Shown: positions 34,266 to 42,955, counted from the stretch's first letter. The stretch is 52,135 nt of DNA from an uncultured Oscillospiraceae bacterium (GCA_944387635.1 CALXFT010000009.1:1-52135), one strand, 5' to 3'. The notes: generated from the letters alone by a model not told the origin. Made by a program: numbers and translations.

Positions 34266-34475
34266 CTTGGCTCCCGCTCTCAAAGCCGCCCTCCCCTGGA
34301 CCCCTCCCGGCGCGCTTCTCGTTCCGTGCCGGTATTGCCTTAAGCGCCAAATCGGTGCGGTGCCCATGTGATGCACAAGCATCCTGGTAGCTACCCAGAC
34401 GGAAGTCTGCGTAGGTGGAACGGATGCCTGCCTTTTCTGCTGCGTAAAATCGATATGCACGCTTTTTGAGCAAAA

Positions 34476-36653
34476 TTACAGATGGAGCACCCGGTCCTTG
34501 ATCTCCTGGGTGCGGCCCTGGTTCCAGAACTGGGTTCCGATGTAGCCGCAGGTTCGGCGGGCCACATTCATCTTGTTCTGGTCCCGGTTGCCGCACTGGG
34601 GGCAGACCCAGACCAGTTTTCCGTCGTCCTCCTGGATCTGGATCTCTCCGTCATAGCCGCAGACCTGGCAGTAGTCGGACTTGGTGTTCAGCTCGGCATA
34701 CATGATATGGTCATAGATGAACCCCATCAGCTCCAGCACCGCGTCGATGTTCTGCTGCATGTTGGGCACCTCCACGTAGCTGATGGCACCGCCGGGAGAC
34801 AGCTGCTGGAACTCCGCTTCAAAGGCCAGCTTGGTAAAGGCGTCGATCTGCTCGCTTACATGGACGTGGTAGGAGTTGGTGATGTAGGACTTGTCCGTAA
34901 TGCCGGGGATCTTGCCGAAGCGCTTCTGCAGGCACTTGGCGAACTTATAGGTGGTGGACTCCAGGGGCGTTCCGTAGAGGGAGAAGTCGATGTTGTGCTC
35001 CGCCTTCCAGCCCTTGCAGGCGTCATTCATGTGCTGCATGACCTGAAGGGCAAAGGGCTTGGCCTCGGGGTCTGTGTGGGACTTGCCGGTCATGTACTTG
35101 ACGCATTCATAAAGGCCGGCATAGCCCAGGGAGATGGTGGAGTAGCCGCCGTAGAGCAGCTTGTCGATGGGCTCCCCCTTCTTCAGCCGGGCCAGAGCGC
35201 CGTACTGCCACAGAATGGGGGCGGCGTCGGACAGAGTCCCCTTCAGCCGCTCATGGCGGCACAGCAGGGCTTGGTGGCACAGCTCCAGCCGCTCATCGAA
35301 GATCTGCCAAAACTTCTCCATATCCCCGCCGGAGGACAGCGCCACGTCCACCAGGTTGATGGTGACCACGCCCTGGTTGAAGCGGCCGTAATACTTGGGC
35401 TGGTTGGTTTGCGGGTCCACATAGGGGGTCAGGAAGGAACGGCAGCCCATGCAGGTGTAGCAGTGGCCCTGGCCGTTCTTGTCTACCTTCAGCTCCAGCA
35501 TCTTCTTCTCACTGATGTAGTCGGGGACCATCCGCTTGGCGGTGCACTCGGCGGCCAGCCGGGTCAGATAGAAATAGGGGGTACCCTCCCGGACATTGTC
35601 CTCTTCCAGAACGTAGATCAGCTTGGGGAAGGCCGGCGTGATCCAGACGCCCTTTTCGTTCTTCACGCCCTCGTAGCGCTGGCGCAGGGTCTCCTCGATG
35701 ATCATGGCCAGGTCCTTCTTCTCCTGCTCATTCCGGGCCTCGTTCAGGTACATGAAAACGGTGATGAAGGGAGCCTGACCGTTGGTGGTCATCAGGGTCA
35801 CCACCTGATACTGGATGGTCTGTACGCCCCTGCGGACCTCCTCACGGAGCCGGTCCTCCACCACCCGGGAGATCCGTTCCTCGTCGGGGGCAATGCCGAA
35901 GACAGCCATTTCCCGCTCTACGCTTTTGCGGATCTTCTCGCGGCTGACCTGAACAAAGGGGGCCAGGTGGGTCAGGGAAATGGACTGGCCGCCGTACTGG
36001 TTGGAAGCCACCTGGGCAATGATCTGGGTGGCGATGTTGCAGGCAGTGGAGAAGGAATGGGGCTTTTCGATCAGGGTGCCGGAGATCACGGTGCCGTTCT
36101 GCAGCATATCCTCCAGGTTCACCAGATCACAGTTGTGCATGTGCTGGGCATAGTAGTCCGAATCGTGGAAGTGGATGATACCCGCCTCGTGGGCCGCCAC
36201 GATTTCCCGGGGCAGAAGAAGGCGGCGGGTGATGTCCTTGCTGACTTCGCCGGCCATGTAGTCCCGCTGGACCGCGTTGATGGTGGGGTTTTTGTTGGCG
36301 TTCTCCTGCTTGACCTCCTCATTGTTGCACTCAATAAGGCTCATAATCCTGTCGTCGGTGGTGTTGGACTGCCGCAGCAGGCTGCGGGTATAGCGGTAGG
36401 TGATGTATTCCTTGGCCACTTCAAAGGCGCCGTGGGCCATGATGGCCTTCTCTACCAGGTCCTGGATCTCTTCCACAGAGGGGCTGCGGCCCATCTGTTC
36501 GCAGGCAAGCTGAACGCTCTGGGAGATCCGCCGGATCTGCAGGTCCGTCATGCGTTCCTTTTCCTCCACCACGCGATTGGCCTTGGTCACGGCCATCACG
36601 ATTTTGTCAATGTCAAAGGCGACTTCCGCGCCGTTTCGCTTAATGATCTTCAT
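34476..36653 (-). CDS. nrdD: Anaerobic ribonucleoside-triphosphate reductase (glycyl radical)
   Basis: A 725-residue class III ribonucleotide reductase making dNTPs without oxygen. It has an N-terminal ATP-cone (about residues 1-93, starting IIKRNGAEVAFD), the catalytic core with active-site Cys in YTCMGCRSF, a zinc site CQVC...CPQC near the C-terminus and the glycyl radical motif RRTCGYIGTQFWNQGR. The ATG at 36653 follows AGGAGG. The activase gene nrdG, usually next to nrdD, is not downstream: 690 bases of repeat-rich non-coding DNA follow instead. Promoter and NrdR-like boxes lie directly upstream. Confidence 0.97.
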   Translation of the reverse strand: MKIIKRNGAEVAFDIDKIVMAVTKANRVVEEKERMTDLQIRRISQSVQLACEQMGRSPSVEEIQDLVEKAIMAHGAFEVAKEYITYRYTRSLLRQSNTTDDRIMSLIECNNEEVKQENANKNPTINAVQRDYMAGEVSKDITRRLLLPREIVAAHEAGIIHFHDSDYYAQHMHNCDLVNLEDMLQNGTVISGTLIEKPHSFSTACNIATQIIAQVASNQYGGQSISLTHLAPFVQVSREKIRKSVEREMAVFGIAPDEERISRVVEDRLREEVRRGVQTIQYQVVTLMTTNGQAPFITVFMYLNEARNEQEKKDLAMIIEETLRQRYEGVKNEKGVWITPAFPKLIYVLEEDNVREGTPYFYLTRLAAECTAKRMVPDYISEKKMLELKVDKNGQGHCYTCMGCRSFLTPYVDPQTNQPKYYGRFNQGVVTINLVDVALSSGGDMEKFWQIFDERLELCHQALLCRHERLKGTLSDAAPILWQYGALARLKKGEPIDKLLYGGYSTISLGYAGLYECVKYMTGKSHTDPEAKPFALQVMQHMNDACKGWKAEHNIDFSLYGTPLESTTYKFAKCLQKRFGKIPGITDKSYITNSYHVHVSEQIDAFTKLAFEAEFQQLSPGGAISYVEVPNMQQNIDAVLELMGFIYDHIMYAELNTKSDYCQVCGYDGEIQIQEDDGKLVWVCPQCGNRDQNKMNVARRTCGYIGTQFWNQGRTQEIKDRVLHL

Positions 36654-36706
36654 GTTTTGTATCCTCCTGGGGTTGATTGCCGGGGGCAAATTCGCGTGCA
36701 GGACAC

Positions 36707-36734
36707 ATTATACTACATCTTGTGGTTTTGTCAA
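36707..36734 (-). promoter_or_regulatory. Consensus promoter of nrdD
   Basis: Minus strand TTGACA (36734-36729), 16-base spacer, TATAAT (36712-36707), both hexamers perfect. The spacer itself is one of two NrdR-like boxes. Confidence 0.85.
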
Positions 36735-36754
36735 GTTGTCTCTACAAAATGTGG
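36713..36754 (-). promoter_or_regulatory. Pair of NrdR-like operator boxes
   Basis: Two 13-base boxes share the pattern CTACA-N4-TGTGG on the plus strand: 36713-36725, filling the promoter spacer, and 36742-36754, just upstream of the -35. Known NrdR sites are paired A/T-centred palindromes in ribonucleotide reductase promoters; the start-to-start distance here is 29 bases, slightly short of the usual three helical turns. Repression by NrdR-(d)ATP is inferred. Confidence 0.6.
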
Positions 36755-36856
36755 TATACGCGTTTTTTCAATGAAAAAATTTCGTTTTCACGCCACGTTT
36801 TCTCCCCCGGTTCCGGCCGGAAAGTGCTCAATTTTTCAGAATCTTTCGGGAAAGGT

Positions 36857-36885
36857 TTGAAAATCAAAGGGAAATATAGTATAAT
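36857..36885 (+). promoter_or_regulatory. Sigma-A promoter of galM
   Basis: TTGAAA (36857-36862), 17-base spacer, TATAAT (36880-36885), 65 bases before the ATG at 36950. Confidence 0.75.
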
Positions 36886-36949
36886 GCAAAAAGACCGTCT
36901 TTACATAATCTTCTCCGTTTCCCCACAAAAAATGAAAGGACGTTTTTTC

Positions 36950-37966
36950 ATGAAAGAATATTTTGGCACTTTGCCCTCCGGTGAAATCACAAATCTCTAC
37001 ACCATATCCTGCGGTAAGATGTCCGCTGCCGTATCTGACTACGGCGCCACTCTGGTCCGGCTGTTCGTTCCGGACAGGGACGGCGTGCCGGCGGACGTGG
37101 TCCTGGGCTGTGACGACTGCCTGGGCTACCTGGCCGGGAAATCCTGTCTGGGCGCCACGGTAGGCCGCAACGCCAACCGGCTGAAGGACGCCGCCTTTGT
37201 CCTGGACGGCAAGACCTATCGTCTGGGCGACAACGAAAACGGCAACAACCTCCACTCCGGCCCGGACTACTTCTTCAAGCGGCTCTGGACCGTGGTCTCC
37301 CACACAGGCTCCGCCATCACCCTGGAGCTGAACAGCCCCCACGGCGACCAGGGCTTCCCCGGCAATGCCCTGATCCGGGTCACCTACGCCCTGGAGCAGG
37401 GCGGCCGCCTGCGCATCGCCTACGACGCCGTATGCGACCGGGATACCGTGTTCAACATGACCAACCACAGCTACTTCAACCTGGCCGGCCACGAGAAGAC
37501 TGAGACCGCCATGGACCAGATCCTGAGCATCCCCGGCCGGTTCTTCAATCCCGACGACGACAAGAACATCCCCACCGGAGAGCTGCGGAGCGTGGAGGGG
37601 ACCCCCATGGACTTCCGGACCCCCAAGCCCATTTCCCGGGACATTGGCATGGATTACGAGCCCCTGCGCCTGCAGGGCGGCTACGACCACAACTGGGAGG
37701 TCTTCTGCAACCCCTGCGCCATTCTCTCCGACCCGGTCTCCGGCCGGACCATGGCCGTCCACACCGACTGCCCGGGCATTCAGTTCTACGCAGGCAACTT
37801 CCTGGACGACCAGGGCAAGGACGGCGTCTACTACGGCAAGCGCGCCGGCGTGGCCCTGGAGACCCAGTACTACCCCGACTGCCTGCATCACCCCGACTGG
37901 CCCCAGCCCATCACCCCTGCCGGGGAACGCTACCACAGTGAAACCACCTATCAGTTCACCTGGTAA
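36950..37966 (+). CDS. galM: Aldose 1-epimerase (mutarotase)
   Basis: A 338-residue galactose mutarotase interconverting alpha and beta anomers of aldohexoses in the cytoplasm. GATVGRNANRL (about residues 69-79) and NNLHSGP (about 95-101) form the substrate arginine/His region. The catalytic His is in TNHSYFNLAGH (about 170-180), and the catalytic Glu in GVALETQYYPD (about 299-309). Full length. The ATG at 36950 has AAAGGA nine bases before it; an in-frame ATG at 36932 is possible but lacks a site. Monocistronic; no other Leloir gene is nearby. Confidence 0.94.
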   Translation: MKEYFGTLPSGEITNLYTISCGKMSAAVSDYGATLVRLFVPDRDGVPADVVLGCDDCLGYLAGKSCLGATVGRNANRLKDAAFVLDGKTYRLGDNENGNNLHSGPDYFFKRLWTVVSHTGSAITLELNSPHGDQGFPGNALIRVTYALEQGGRLRIAYDAVCDRDTVFNMTNHSYFNLAGHEKTETAMDQILSIPGRFFNPDDDKNIPTGELRSVEGTPMDFRTPKPISRDIGMDYEPLRLQGGYDHNWEVFCNPCAILSDPVSGRTMAVHTDCPGIQFYAGNFLDDQGKDGVYYGKRAGVALETQYYPDCLHHPDWPQPITPAGERYHSETTYQFTW

Positions 37967-37984
37967 GGCGCCCTTCCCAAACGC

Positions 37985-38024
37985 AAAAGCGGTGTGCTCC
38001 GTAAAAAGAGCGCACCGCTTTTTT
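37985..38024 (+). terminator. Intrinsic terminator of galM
   Basis: A stem of about 15 bp with one G-T pair (37985-37999 with 38008-38022), loop CGTAAAAA, tail of six T. The A-rich left arm could also serve the minus strand. Confidence 0.85.
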
Positions 38025-38044
38025 GATTGATCCATGCTTTGGGT

Positions 38045-38187
38045 TCAGCCCGGACAGACCGCCTCCACATTCTCCTCCGTCAGATACTGCCAGGGGATTT
38101 TCATGGGCTCCGATTCCGCGAACCGCCCACAAACACAGGATCGGGGAAATCCGCAAAAGGATCTTTCTTTTCACATTCGGCACCTTC
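38045..38187 (-). pseudogene. Possible frameshifted gene remnant
   Basis: On the minus strand a frame reading KKDPFADFPDPVFVGG passes by a single-base shift near 38105-38110 into FAESEPMKIPWQYLTEEN and then VEAVCPG and a stop at 38045. Both halves look protein-like in composition, but neither has a start. No family recognised. It lies downstream of the lipoprotein gene and may be a lost C-terminus of a neighbouring gene. Confidence 0.25.
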
Positions 38188-38215
38188 TTATCCAGTTTTC
38201 GGGAGGTTCCCGCCT

Positions 38216-39238
38216 TCAGTTCAGAACCATGTGCATGGTCTGTACAGGGCCCTCCCGTTCCAGCTCATAGACCTTGCACCAGCTCATGACGGAACTGGCT
38301 GCCATGCAGCTCACAACCAATTCCGAAGCCTGGTCCGCGTCTATGTCCGCGACGAGGCAGCGAGGAAGAACGCAGTAATCCCGGATGTTCAGCTGTCCGG
38401 TCATATTGGTGAAGATGGGATATGCCGCAGCCGTACCCCCGGCGTCATACTGCATAGCATAGGCCGAAAGGACATAGCTTTCCTCCCCCTCCCAGGGAAC
38501 GTAGCCCGCGCCCATGGAGGGCTCTATGGCGTAGCTGCGGCTGTAAAGGGTCACCGGCTCCTCTCCTGGAACAAATACGGCGCAGAGGGTGTAGATCCCC
38601 GGATGTTTGTTGGCAGGTTCCACCGCGTTCCGGCAGGCTTCCGCATCCGCAAAGCCATCCTCCGTGGATGCCGCCGCATTGCTTGCCAGAACCACGGTGG
38701 TCTCCACACCGCCCCTGAGAAAGCACACAGACTGGCGCAGGATCACCGGGCAATCCAGTTCCATTTCTTTCAGGACGCCTTCAAAATACGCGGTCCAGTC
38801 CGGCTGCCAGGGCTGTTCGGTGGGACTGTAGGTTTTGTATTCCGCAGGCTCCGGAAACAGGTCCCAGTTGCCGCTGCATGCCAGGGGACCCAGGCCGCTT
38901 TCCTCCGGCGCCTGGGTCTGGGACAGCTCCCGCGCGTCCGGGGCATCTTTCAGAAGCTCCGGCGGCAATAGAGAATACGCTCCCAGATCCCCGGTCAGAA
39001 GCTGCTCCCCATCCCGGACCCGGGACACGGGAATCACAAAATCCTCTGCCCAAAGGTAGGTGACCGAATCCAGTGCTGTGGTTTGCGAGGCGGTTGTCGG
39101 CACGGCAGCGGCGCTCAAGCTCTGGGCCGGTACCGGCTCACTGAGTTCGGTTTCTGACGGCAGCGTTCCATTCTCTTCGGAACAGGCGCACAAGGCCATT
39201 CCCAACAGTGCGGCAACAATCATAGCTTTTCTCTTCAT
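38216..39238 (-). CDS. Lipoprotein of unknown function
   Basis: A 340-residue secreted lipoprotein. A short signal peptide (KRK, then AMIVAALLGMA) ends in the lipobox LCAC with the lipidated Cys at about residue 19, followed by a Ser/Thr/Pro/Glu-rich linker. The mature domain (about 70-340) is not recognised. It contains a DIDADQASELVV stretch resembling an EF-hand or FG-GAP-like calcium loop near 305-316, and several Trp and Tyr. The ATG at 39238 follows GGAGGAGAAGG; an upstream in-frame codon is rejected because it would spoil the signal peptide. Its own promoter lies 50 bases upstream. Confidence 0.7.
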   Translation of the reverse strand: MKRKAMIVAALLGMALCACSEENGTLPSETELSEPVPAQSLSAAAVPTTASQTTALDSVTYLWAEDFVIPVSRVRDGEQLLTGDLGAYSLLPPELLKDAPDARELSQTQAPEESGLGPLACSGNWDLFPEPAEYKTYSPTEQPWQPDWTAYFEGVLKEMELDCPVILRQSVCFLRGGVETTVVLASNAAASTEDGFADAEACRNAVEPANKHPGIYTLCAVFVPGEEPVTLYSRSYAIEPSMGAGYVPWEGEESYVLSAYAMQYDAGGTAAAYPIFTNMTGQLNIRDYCVLPRCLVADIDADQASELVVSCMAASSVMSWCKVYELEREGPVQTMHMVLN

Positions 39239-39288
39239 ACTGGCCTTCTCCTCCGTACATTGCCTATAGATCCGTCTCATCGGACCTT

Positions 39289-39317
39289 TCTATATTAATA
39301 ATATGACAATAGCACAA
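39289..39317 (-). promoter_or_regulatory. Promoter of the lipoprotein gene
   Basis: Minus strand TTGTGC (39317-39312), 17-base spacer, TATAGA (39294-39289). In the rest of the gap 39239-39542 no convincing sigma-A promoter for the rightward gene was found. Confidence 0.55.
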
Positions 39318-39542
39318 CCCGCTCCATTGCACAAGGGCCTTAGGGAAATCATAAGAAATACTTAATGGATGCTGAAGACACGGACCGTCCCGGGGTTTTG
39401 GTCGAGCCTTGACGTTCCCCATGGCATGGCCCTTGGCTCCGCCACCGGATTTCCGCCGCACATTCCCTTGCACGTCTGGCATCGGGGCGCATAAACTGTC
39501 CTATAAGCGACTATGCTTATTCTCATTACGGGAGGTATACCT

Positions 39543-40364
39543 ATGTCAGAGCAAAGTACACAGGCCCGGTGCTGCGGCCCCTGGGATCCCCGCCAGGCCC
39601 TGTCCGTTCACACACAAAAGGTCACCGACTCCTGTCGGGATAAGGACTGTATCGAGGACCTTCGGGTCTATCTGACCTGCGGTTCCCAGCAGATCCTGGA
39701 CTCGGCCGCCAATGTTCGGGTACGCTGCGCGGAACTGCTTTACACTTACATCGACGTGGAGCCCGTGGCCTTCGACCGAAACCATTACTGCATCGACCTG
39801 ACCTTCTACTACCGGATTCTGGCCGACGCAGTGGTGGGCCAGCGCCGGCCGGCCGCGCTGTACGGCCTTGCCGTATTCAGCAAGCGCGCCGTCCTCTGCG
39901 GCGAGGACAGCCGTGCTCACATTTTCCGCAGCGATACCCGAATCCACGAGGCCGACGGCATGACCCAGGTCTTCGCCAACCGGCCCACCGCCGTGGTGGA
40001 GGTCCTGGACCCCATGGTCCTGTCCTCCAAGGTCCTGGACTCCGGGGTATGCGGCACCGAAACCGTAGCCGTCCAGATCCCGGGCGGAATCCGCGGCATG
40101 TTCGAGGAGGAACTGGTATTCTCCGGAGGGCAGCGGCGGCTGTTCGTCACCCTGGGCCAGTTCTCCATCGTGCGCCTGGAGCGGGACGCCCAGCTGGTGA
40201 TCCCGGTGCTGGATTACAGCGTACCCACCAAGGAATGCTGCGACAGCCCAGGCTGCTGCACTGAGGATCCCTGCGAGATGTTCAGCCGGATTCCCTTCCC
40301 CACCCAGCAGTTCTCCCCCACCGGCTGTGACCGGGAAGACGAGGAGCGCTGCGACAGCGAGTAA
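39543..40364 (+). CDS. Cysteine-rich conserved protein of unknown function
   Basis: A 273-residue protein with about 16 Cys, including a C-terminal cluster ECCDSPGCC-TEDPC (about residues 228-242) and an N-terminal RCCGPWDP. Between lies a beta-rich domain with KDCIEDLRVYL, YIDVEPVAFDRNHYCIDLTFYY and LPSK-type strands, suggesting a repeated sandwich fold. No signal peptide. I do not recognise an enzyme family; similar Cys-rich proteins occur in spore-forming Clostridia and one could imagine a spore-layer or metal-binding role, but this is speculation. The ATG at 39543 follows GGGAGG. No sigma-A promoter is evident, which would fit sporulation control. Confidence 0.6.
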   Translation: MSEQSTQARCCGPWDPRQALSVHTQKVTDSCRDKDCIEDLRVYLTCGSQQILDSAANVRVRCAELLYTYIDVEPVAFDRNHYCIDLTFYYRILADAVVGQRRPAALYGLAVFSKRAVLCGEDSRAHIFRSDTRIHEADGMTQVFANRPTAVVEVLDPMVLSSKVLDSGVCGTETVAVQIPGGIRGMFEEELVFSGGQRRLFVTLGQFSIVRLERDAQLVIPVLDYSVPTKECCDSPGCCTEDPCEMFSRIPFPTQQFSPTGCDREDEERCDSE

Positions 40365-40371
40365 AAGAGAA

Positions 40372-40396
40372 TGCGCGGCCGTATCCGGGCCGCGCA
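40372..40396 (-). terminator. Hairpin between the Cys-rich gene and rplQ
   Basis: A perfect 9-bp GC stem (40372-40380 with 40388-40396) with a 7-base loop. On the minus strand it is followed by TTCTCTTTT. It probably backs up termination of the ribosomal operon and may also end the convergent gene. Confidence 0.55.
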
Positions 40397-40437
40397 AAAC
40401 AGCCTCTGTTCGCCTTTTTGGGGCAGACAGAGGCTGT
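40396..40437 (-). terminator. Main terminator of the S10-spc-alpha operon
   Basis: An 11-bp perfect stem (40437-40427 with 40409-40399), loop of 17 bases, short tail TTTTG on the minus strand. It lies about 85 bases after the rplQ stop. Confidence 0.7.
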
Positions 40438-40440
40438 ATT

Positions 40441-40489
40441 GGCGCGAAAATGAGCGTACCGGACAGACCGATACGCTCACAATAGCGCC
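40441..40489 (-). other. Long two-stem hairpin in the rplQ 3' region
   Basis: GGCGC/GCGCC (40441-40445 with 40485-40489) closes over a TGAGCGTA/TACGCTCA stem (40451-40458 with 40472-40479). Located between the rplQ stop and the terminator. Possibly a 3'-end stabiliser of the operon mRNA. Confidence 0.45.
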
Positions 40490-40520
40490 GATATTGTACC
40501 AAAGACGCCGGAACCGGTGT

Positions 40521-40862
40521 TTACACCAGCTCGATGACAGCCATCTCAGCGGCGTCGCCGCGGCGGGGACCGGTACGGGTCACTCTGGTGTAGCCGCCGT
40601 TGCGGTCAGCATACTTCGGAGCAATCTCCTTGAACAGCTTATGGGCCACGTCTTCCTTGGTGATGAAGGCCAGGGCGCGGCGGTAAGCAGCCAAATTGCC
40701 CTTCTTGCCCAGGGTGATCATCTTCTCAACCACGGGCTGCACTTCCTTGGCACGGTAGAAGGTGGTCTCCAACTTACCGTTCTGCAGCAGATCGGTGACC
40801 TGCTGACGCAGCAGGGCCTTTCTCTGCGCGCTGGTCTTACCCAGCTTACGAGTGCCGAACAT
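40521..40862 (-). CDS. rplQ: 50S ribosomal protein L17
   Basis: A 113-residue L17, the last gene of the superoperon. Family signature: start [17 protein letters not shown] and the C-terminal [20 protein letters not shown]. It binds 23S rRNA near the polypeptide exit tunnel. Follows rpoA by 34 bases with AAAGGAGG before the ATG. Length is typical for the short bacterial form. Confidence 0.97.
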   Translation of the reverse strand: MFGTRKLGKTSAQRKALLRQQVTDLLQNGKLETTFYRAKEVQPVVEKMITLGKKGNLAAYRRALAFITKEDVAHKLFKEIAPKYADRNGGYTRVTRTGPRRGDAAEMAVIELV

Positions 40863-40896
40863 GAACGTTTCCTCCTTTGATAAAGGTTAAACTCAA

Positions 40897-41856
40897 TTAG
40901 TTGTTGCTTCCGGAATCTTCACTGGCCAGGGACAGACCCATCATCTCCAGCTTCTTCTGGACCTCATCCAGGGACTTCTTGCCCATGTTGCGGACCTTCA
41001 TCATGTCCTCGTCGGTCTTGTTGATCAGATCGGCGACGGTGTTGATGTTGGCGCGCTTGAGGCAGTTGAAGCTCCGGACGGACAGATCCAACTCGTCAAT
41101 GGTCATGGACAGCTTGGCGTCGGGACGGTCAGCGGTCTTCTCCACCACGGTGGACGAGATGCCGACGGAATCGGACAGGTTGGTAAACACAGTCAGATGG
41201 TCAGCCAGGATCTTGGCGCCCAGGGAAACGGCGTCCTTGGGGGTGATGGTGGAATCGGTCCAAACCTCCAGGGTCAGCTTATCATAGTCGGTCTTGTCCC
41301 CCACACGAGTGGGCTCCACCGTATAATTGACCTTGGTGACCGGGGAATAGATGGAATCGATGGGGATCACGCCGATGACGGTCTGAGCCGTCTTATTCCG
41401 GTCGGCGGAAACGTAGCCCCGGCCCTGAGACAGGGTGATTTCCATATTAAAGGCGGCATCTTCGCCTAGGGTGCAGATGTGCAGCTCCGGGTTCAAGATC
41501 TCGACCTCAGCATCGGCCTTGATATCGCCGGCAGTGACCTCGCAGGGTCCGACTGCGTCGATGTGCACAGTTTTGACTCCGGGGCTGTGAAGCTTCGGCG
41601 TCAAACGCTTAACGTTCAGTACGATCTCCGTGACATCCTCGGTAACACCGGGGATGGTGGAAAACTCATGCTGGACGCCCTGGATCTTTACCGATGTGGC
41701 GGCATAACCAGGCAAGCTGCTGAGCAGAATGCGCCGCAGGGAGTTGCCCAGGGTCATTCCATAGCCCCGCTCCAGAGGCTCTACAACGTACTTGCCGTAA
41801 GAGGGGTCCTCGGGCGTATCAAAGCAAGTGATACGAGGCTTTTCAATTTCTACCAT
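40897..41856 (-). CDS. rpoA: RNA polymerase alpha subunit
   Basis: A 319-residue alpha subunit. The N-terminal domain for dimerisation and assembly includes [25 protein letters not shown] (about 27-51). The C-terminal domain (about 245-310) binds UP elements and activators: [18 protein letters not shown] and the helix-hairpin-helix [15 protein letters not shown]. Located between rpsD and rplQ as in most bacteria. A perfect hairpin lies in its 77-base leader. Confidence 0.98.
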   Translation of the reverse strand: MVEIEKPRITCFDTPEDPSYGKYVVEPLERGYGMTLGNSLRRILLSSLPGYAATSVKIQGVQHEFSTIPGVTEDVTEIVLNVKRLTPKLHSPGVKTVHIDAVGPCEVTAGDIKADAEVEILNPELHICTLGEDAAFNMEITLSQGRGYVSADRNKTAQTVIGVIPIDSIYSPVTKVNYTVEPTRVGDKTDYDKLTLEVWTDSTITPKDAVSLGAKILADHLTVFTNLSDSVGISSTVVEKTADRPDAKLSMTIDELDLSVRSFNCLKRANINTVADLINKTDEDMMKVRNMGKKSLDEVQKKLEMMGLSLASEDSGSNN

Positions 41857-41879
41857 GAATCAAAACCCTCCTTAGTGGT

Positions 41880-41899
41880 GTGGGGAGAAATCTCCCCAC
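41880..41899 (-). other. Perfect 8-bp hairpin in the rpoA leader
   Basis: GTGGGGAG pairs with CTCCCCAC around a 4-base loop, in the gap between rpsD and rpoA and just before the rpoA ribosome binding site. No T run follows, so it is not a terminator. It could set rpoA translation or mark an RNA cleavage site. Confidence 0.6.
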
Positions 41900-41933
41900 G
41901 AAACAAACATGCAAACAGACGGGGTTAAGATCA

Positions 41934-42530
41934 TTACTTGGAGTACAACTCGACGATGAGGTGCACCGCGATATCGAAGTCGATATCGGCCTTGGTAGGC
42001 ATGGCAATCACCTTACCCTGGAGGGTGTTCTTATCACGATCCAGCCACTTGGGAGCAGCAACAAAAGCGTCGTCTTCCTTCAGCTTCTTGAAGAAGCTGT
42101 TGGAGGAAGCCTTCTCGGAAACGGCCACAACATCGCCCACCTTGATCAGGTAGCTGGGGATGTTGACGCGCTTGCCGTTGACAGTAAAGTGACCATGGTT
42201 GACCAGCTGACGGGCCTGACGGCGGGTGTTGGCGAAGCCCAGACGGTACACCACGTTGTCCAGACGGCGCTCGCAGTAGCACAGCAGCACCTCACCGGTG
42301 TTGCCGCCGGTCCGGGCTGCCTTGTCGTAGTAGTTCCGGAACTGCTTTTCCTGAATGCCGTAAACAAACTTGACCTTCTGCTTCTCGGTCAGCTGAGTCG
42401 CATACTCAGACTTCTTTGCTCTTCTCTGGCCGCCGGGGTTCTTGTTGGAAGTCTTGTTGTAACCCATCGCGGCAGGAGAAACGCCCAGCGTTCTGCAACG
42501 CTTCAGCACGGGCTGCATATTCTTAGCCAT
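41934..42530 (-). CDS. rpsD: 30S ribosomal protein S4
   Basis: A 198-residue S4, a primary 16S rRNA binder. The S4 RNA-binding domain is visible at RRLDNVVYRLGFANTRRQAR (about 88-107), QLVNHGHFTVNG and VNIPSYLIKVGD. The N-terminus has one lone Cys (KRCRTLG) and no zinc Cys set, so it is the zinc-free type. Alpha-operon position between rpsK and rpoA. Confidence 0.97.
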   Translation of the reverse strand: MAKNMQPVLKRCRTLGVSPAAMGYNKTSNKNPGGQRRAKKSEYATQLTEKQKVKFVYGIQEKQFRNYYDKAARTGGNTGEVLLCYCERRLDNVVYRLGFANTRRQARQLVNHGHFTVNGKRVNIPSYLIKVGDVVAVSEKASSNSFFKKLKEDDAFVAAPKWLDRDKNTLQGKVIAMPTKADIDFDIAVHLIVELYSK

Positions 42531-42556
42531 AACGCAATATTCCTCCTATACCTTAA

Positions 42557-42955
42557 TCAGACACGACGTCTCTTGGGGGGACGGCAGCCATTGTGAGGGA
42601 TGGGAGTCACGTCCTTGATCATAACAACTTCCAGGCCGGCAGTCTGCAAAGCGCGGATAGCAGCCTCACGTCCCTGACCGGGACCCTTGACGTAGACCTC
42701 AACGGTCTTCAGGCCGTGCTCCATGGCAACCTTGGCAGCGGTCTCAGCCGCGGTCTGAGCAGCGAAAGGGGTGGATTTCCGGGAACCACGGAAGCCCAGT
42801 CCGCCGGAGGAGGCCCAGGACAGGGCGTTGCCCTCCAGGTCGGTGATGGTGACCATGGTGTTGTTAAAAGAGGAGCGGATATGAGCCGCGCCCTTCTCTA
42901 CATTTTTGCGCTCGCGACGGCGCTTGACAACCTTCTTAGGATTCTTTGCAGCCAT
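42557..42955 (-). CDS. rpsK: 30S ribosomal protein S11
   Basis: A 132-residue S11 with [18 protein letters not shown] (about 27-44), [19 protein letters not shown] (about 50-68) and the C-terminal [18 protein letters not shown]. Part of the small-subunit platform around the mRNA exit. The N-terminus is Lys/Arg-rich. 14 bases after rpsM. Confidence 0.98.
   Translation of the reverse strand: MAAKNPKKVVKRRRERKNVEKGAAHIRSSFNNTMVTITDLEGNALSWASSGGLGFRGSRKSTPFAAQTAAETAAKVAMEHGLKTVEVYVKGPGQGREAAIRALQTAGLEVVMIKDVTPIPHNGCRPPKRRRV

Noticed and set aside
34350-34470. tRNA gene in the gap after nrdD
   Set aside because: Some short stems exist, but no cloverleaf, no GTTC-type T-loop in the right place and no CCA/terminator context.
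34482-36860. Long open frame of about 790 codons opposite nrdD
   Set aside because: It mirrors nrdD codon structure, encodes a Gly/Val/Leu/His/Asp-rich low-complexity product and has no start signal; an antisense artefact of high GC.
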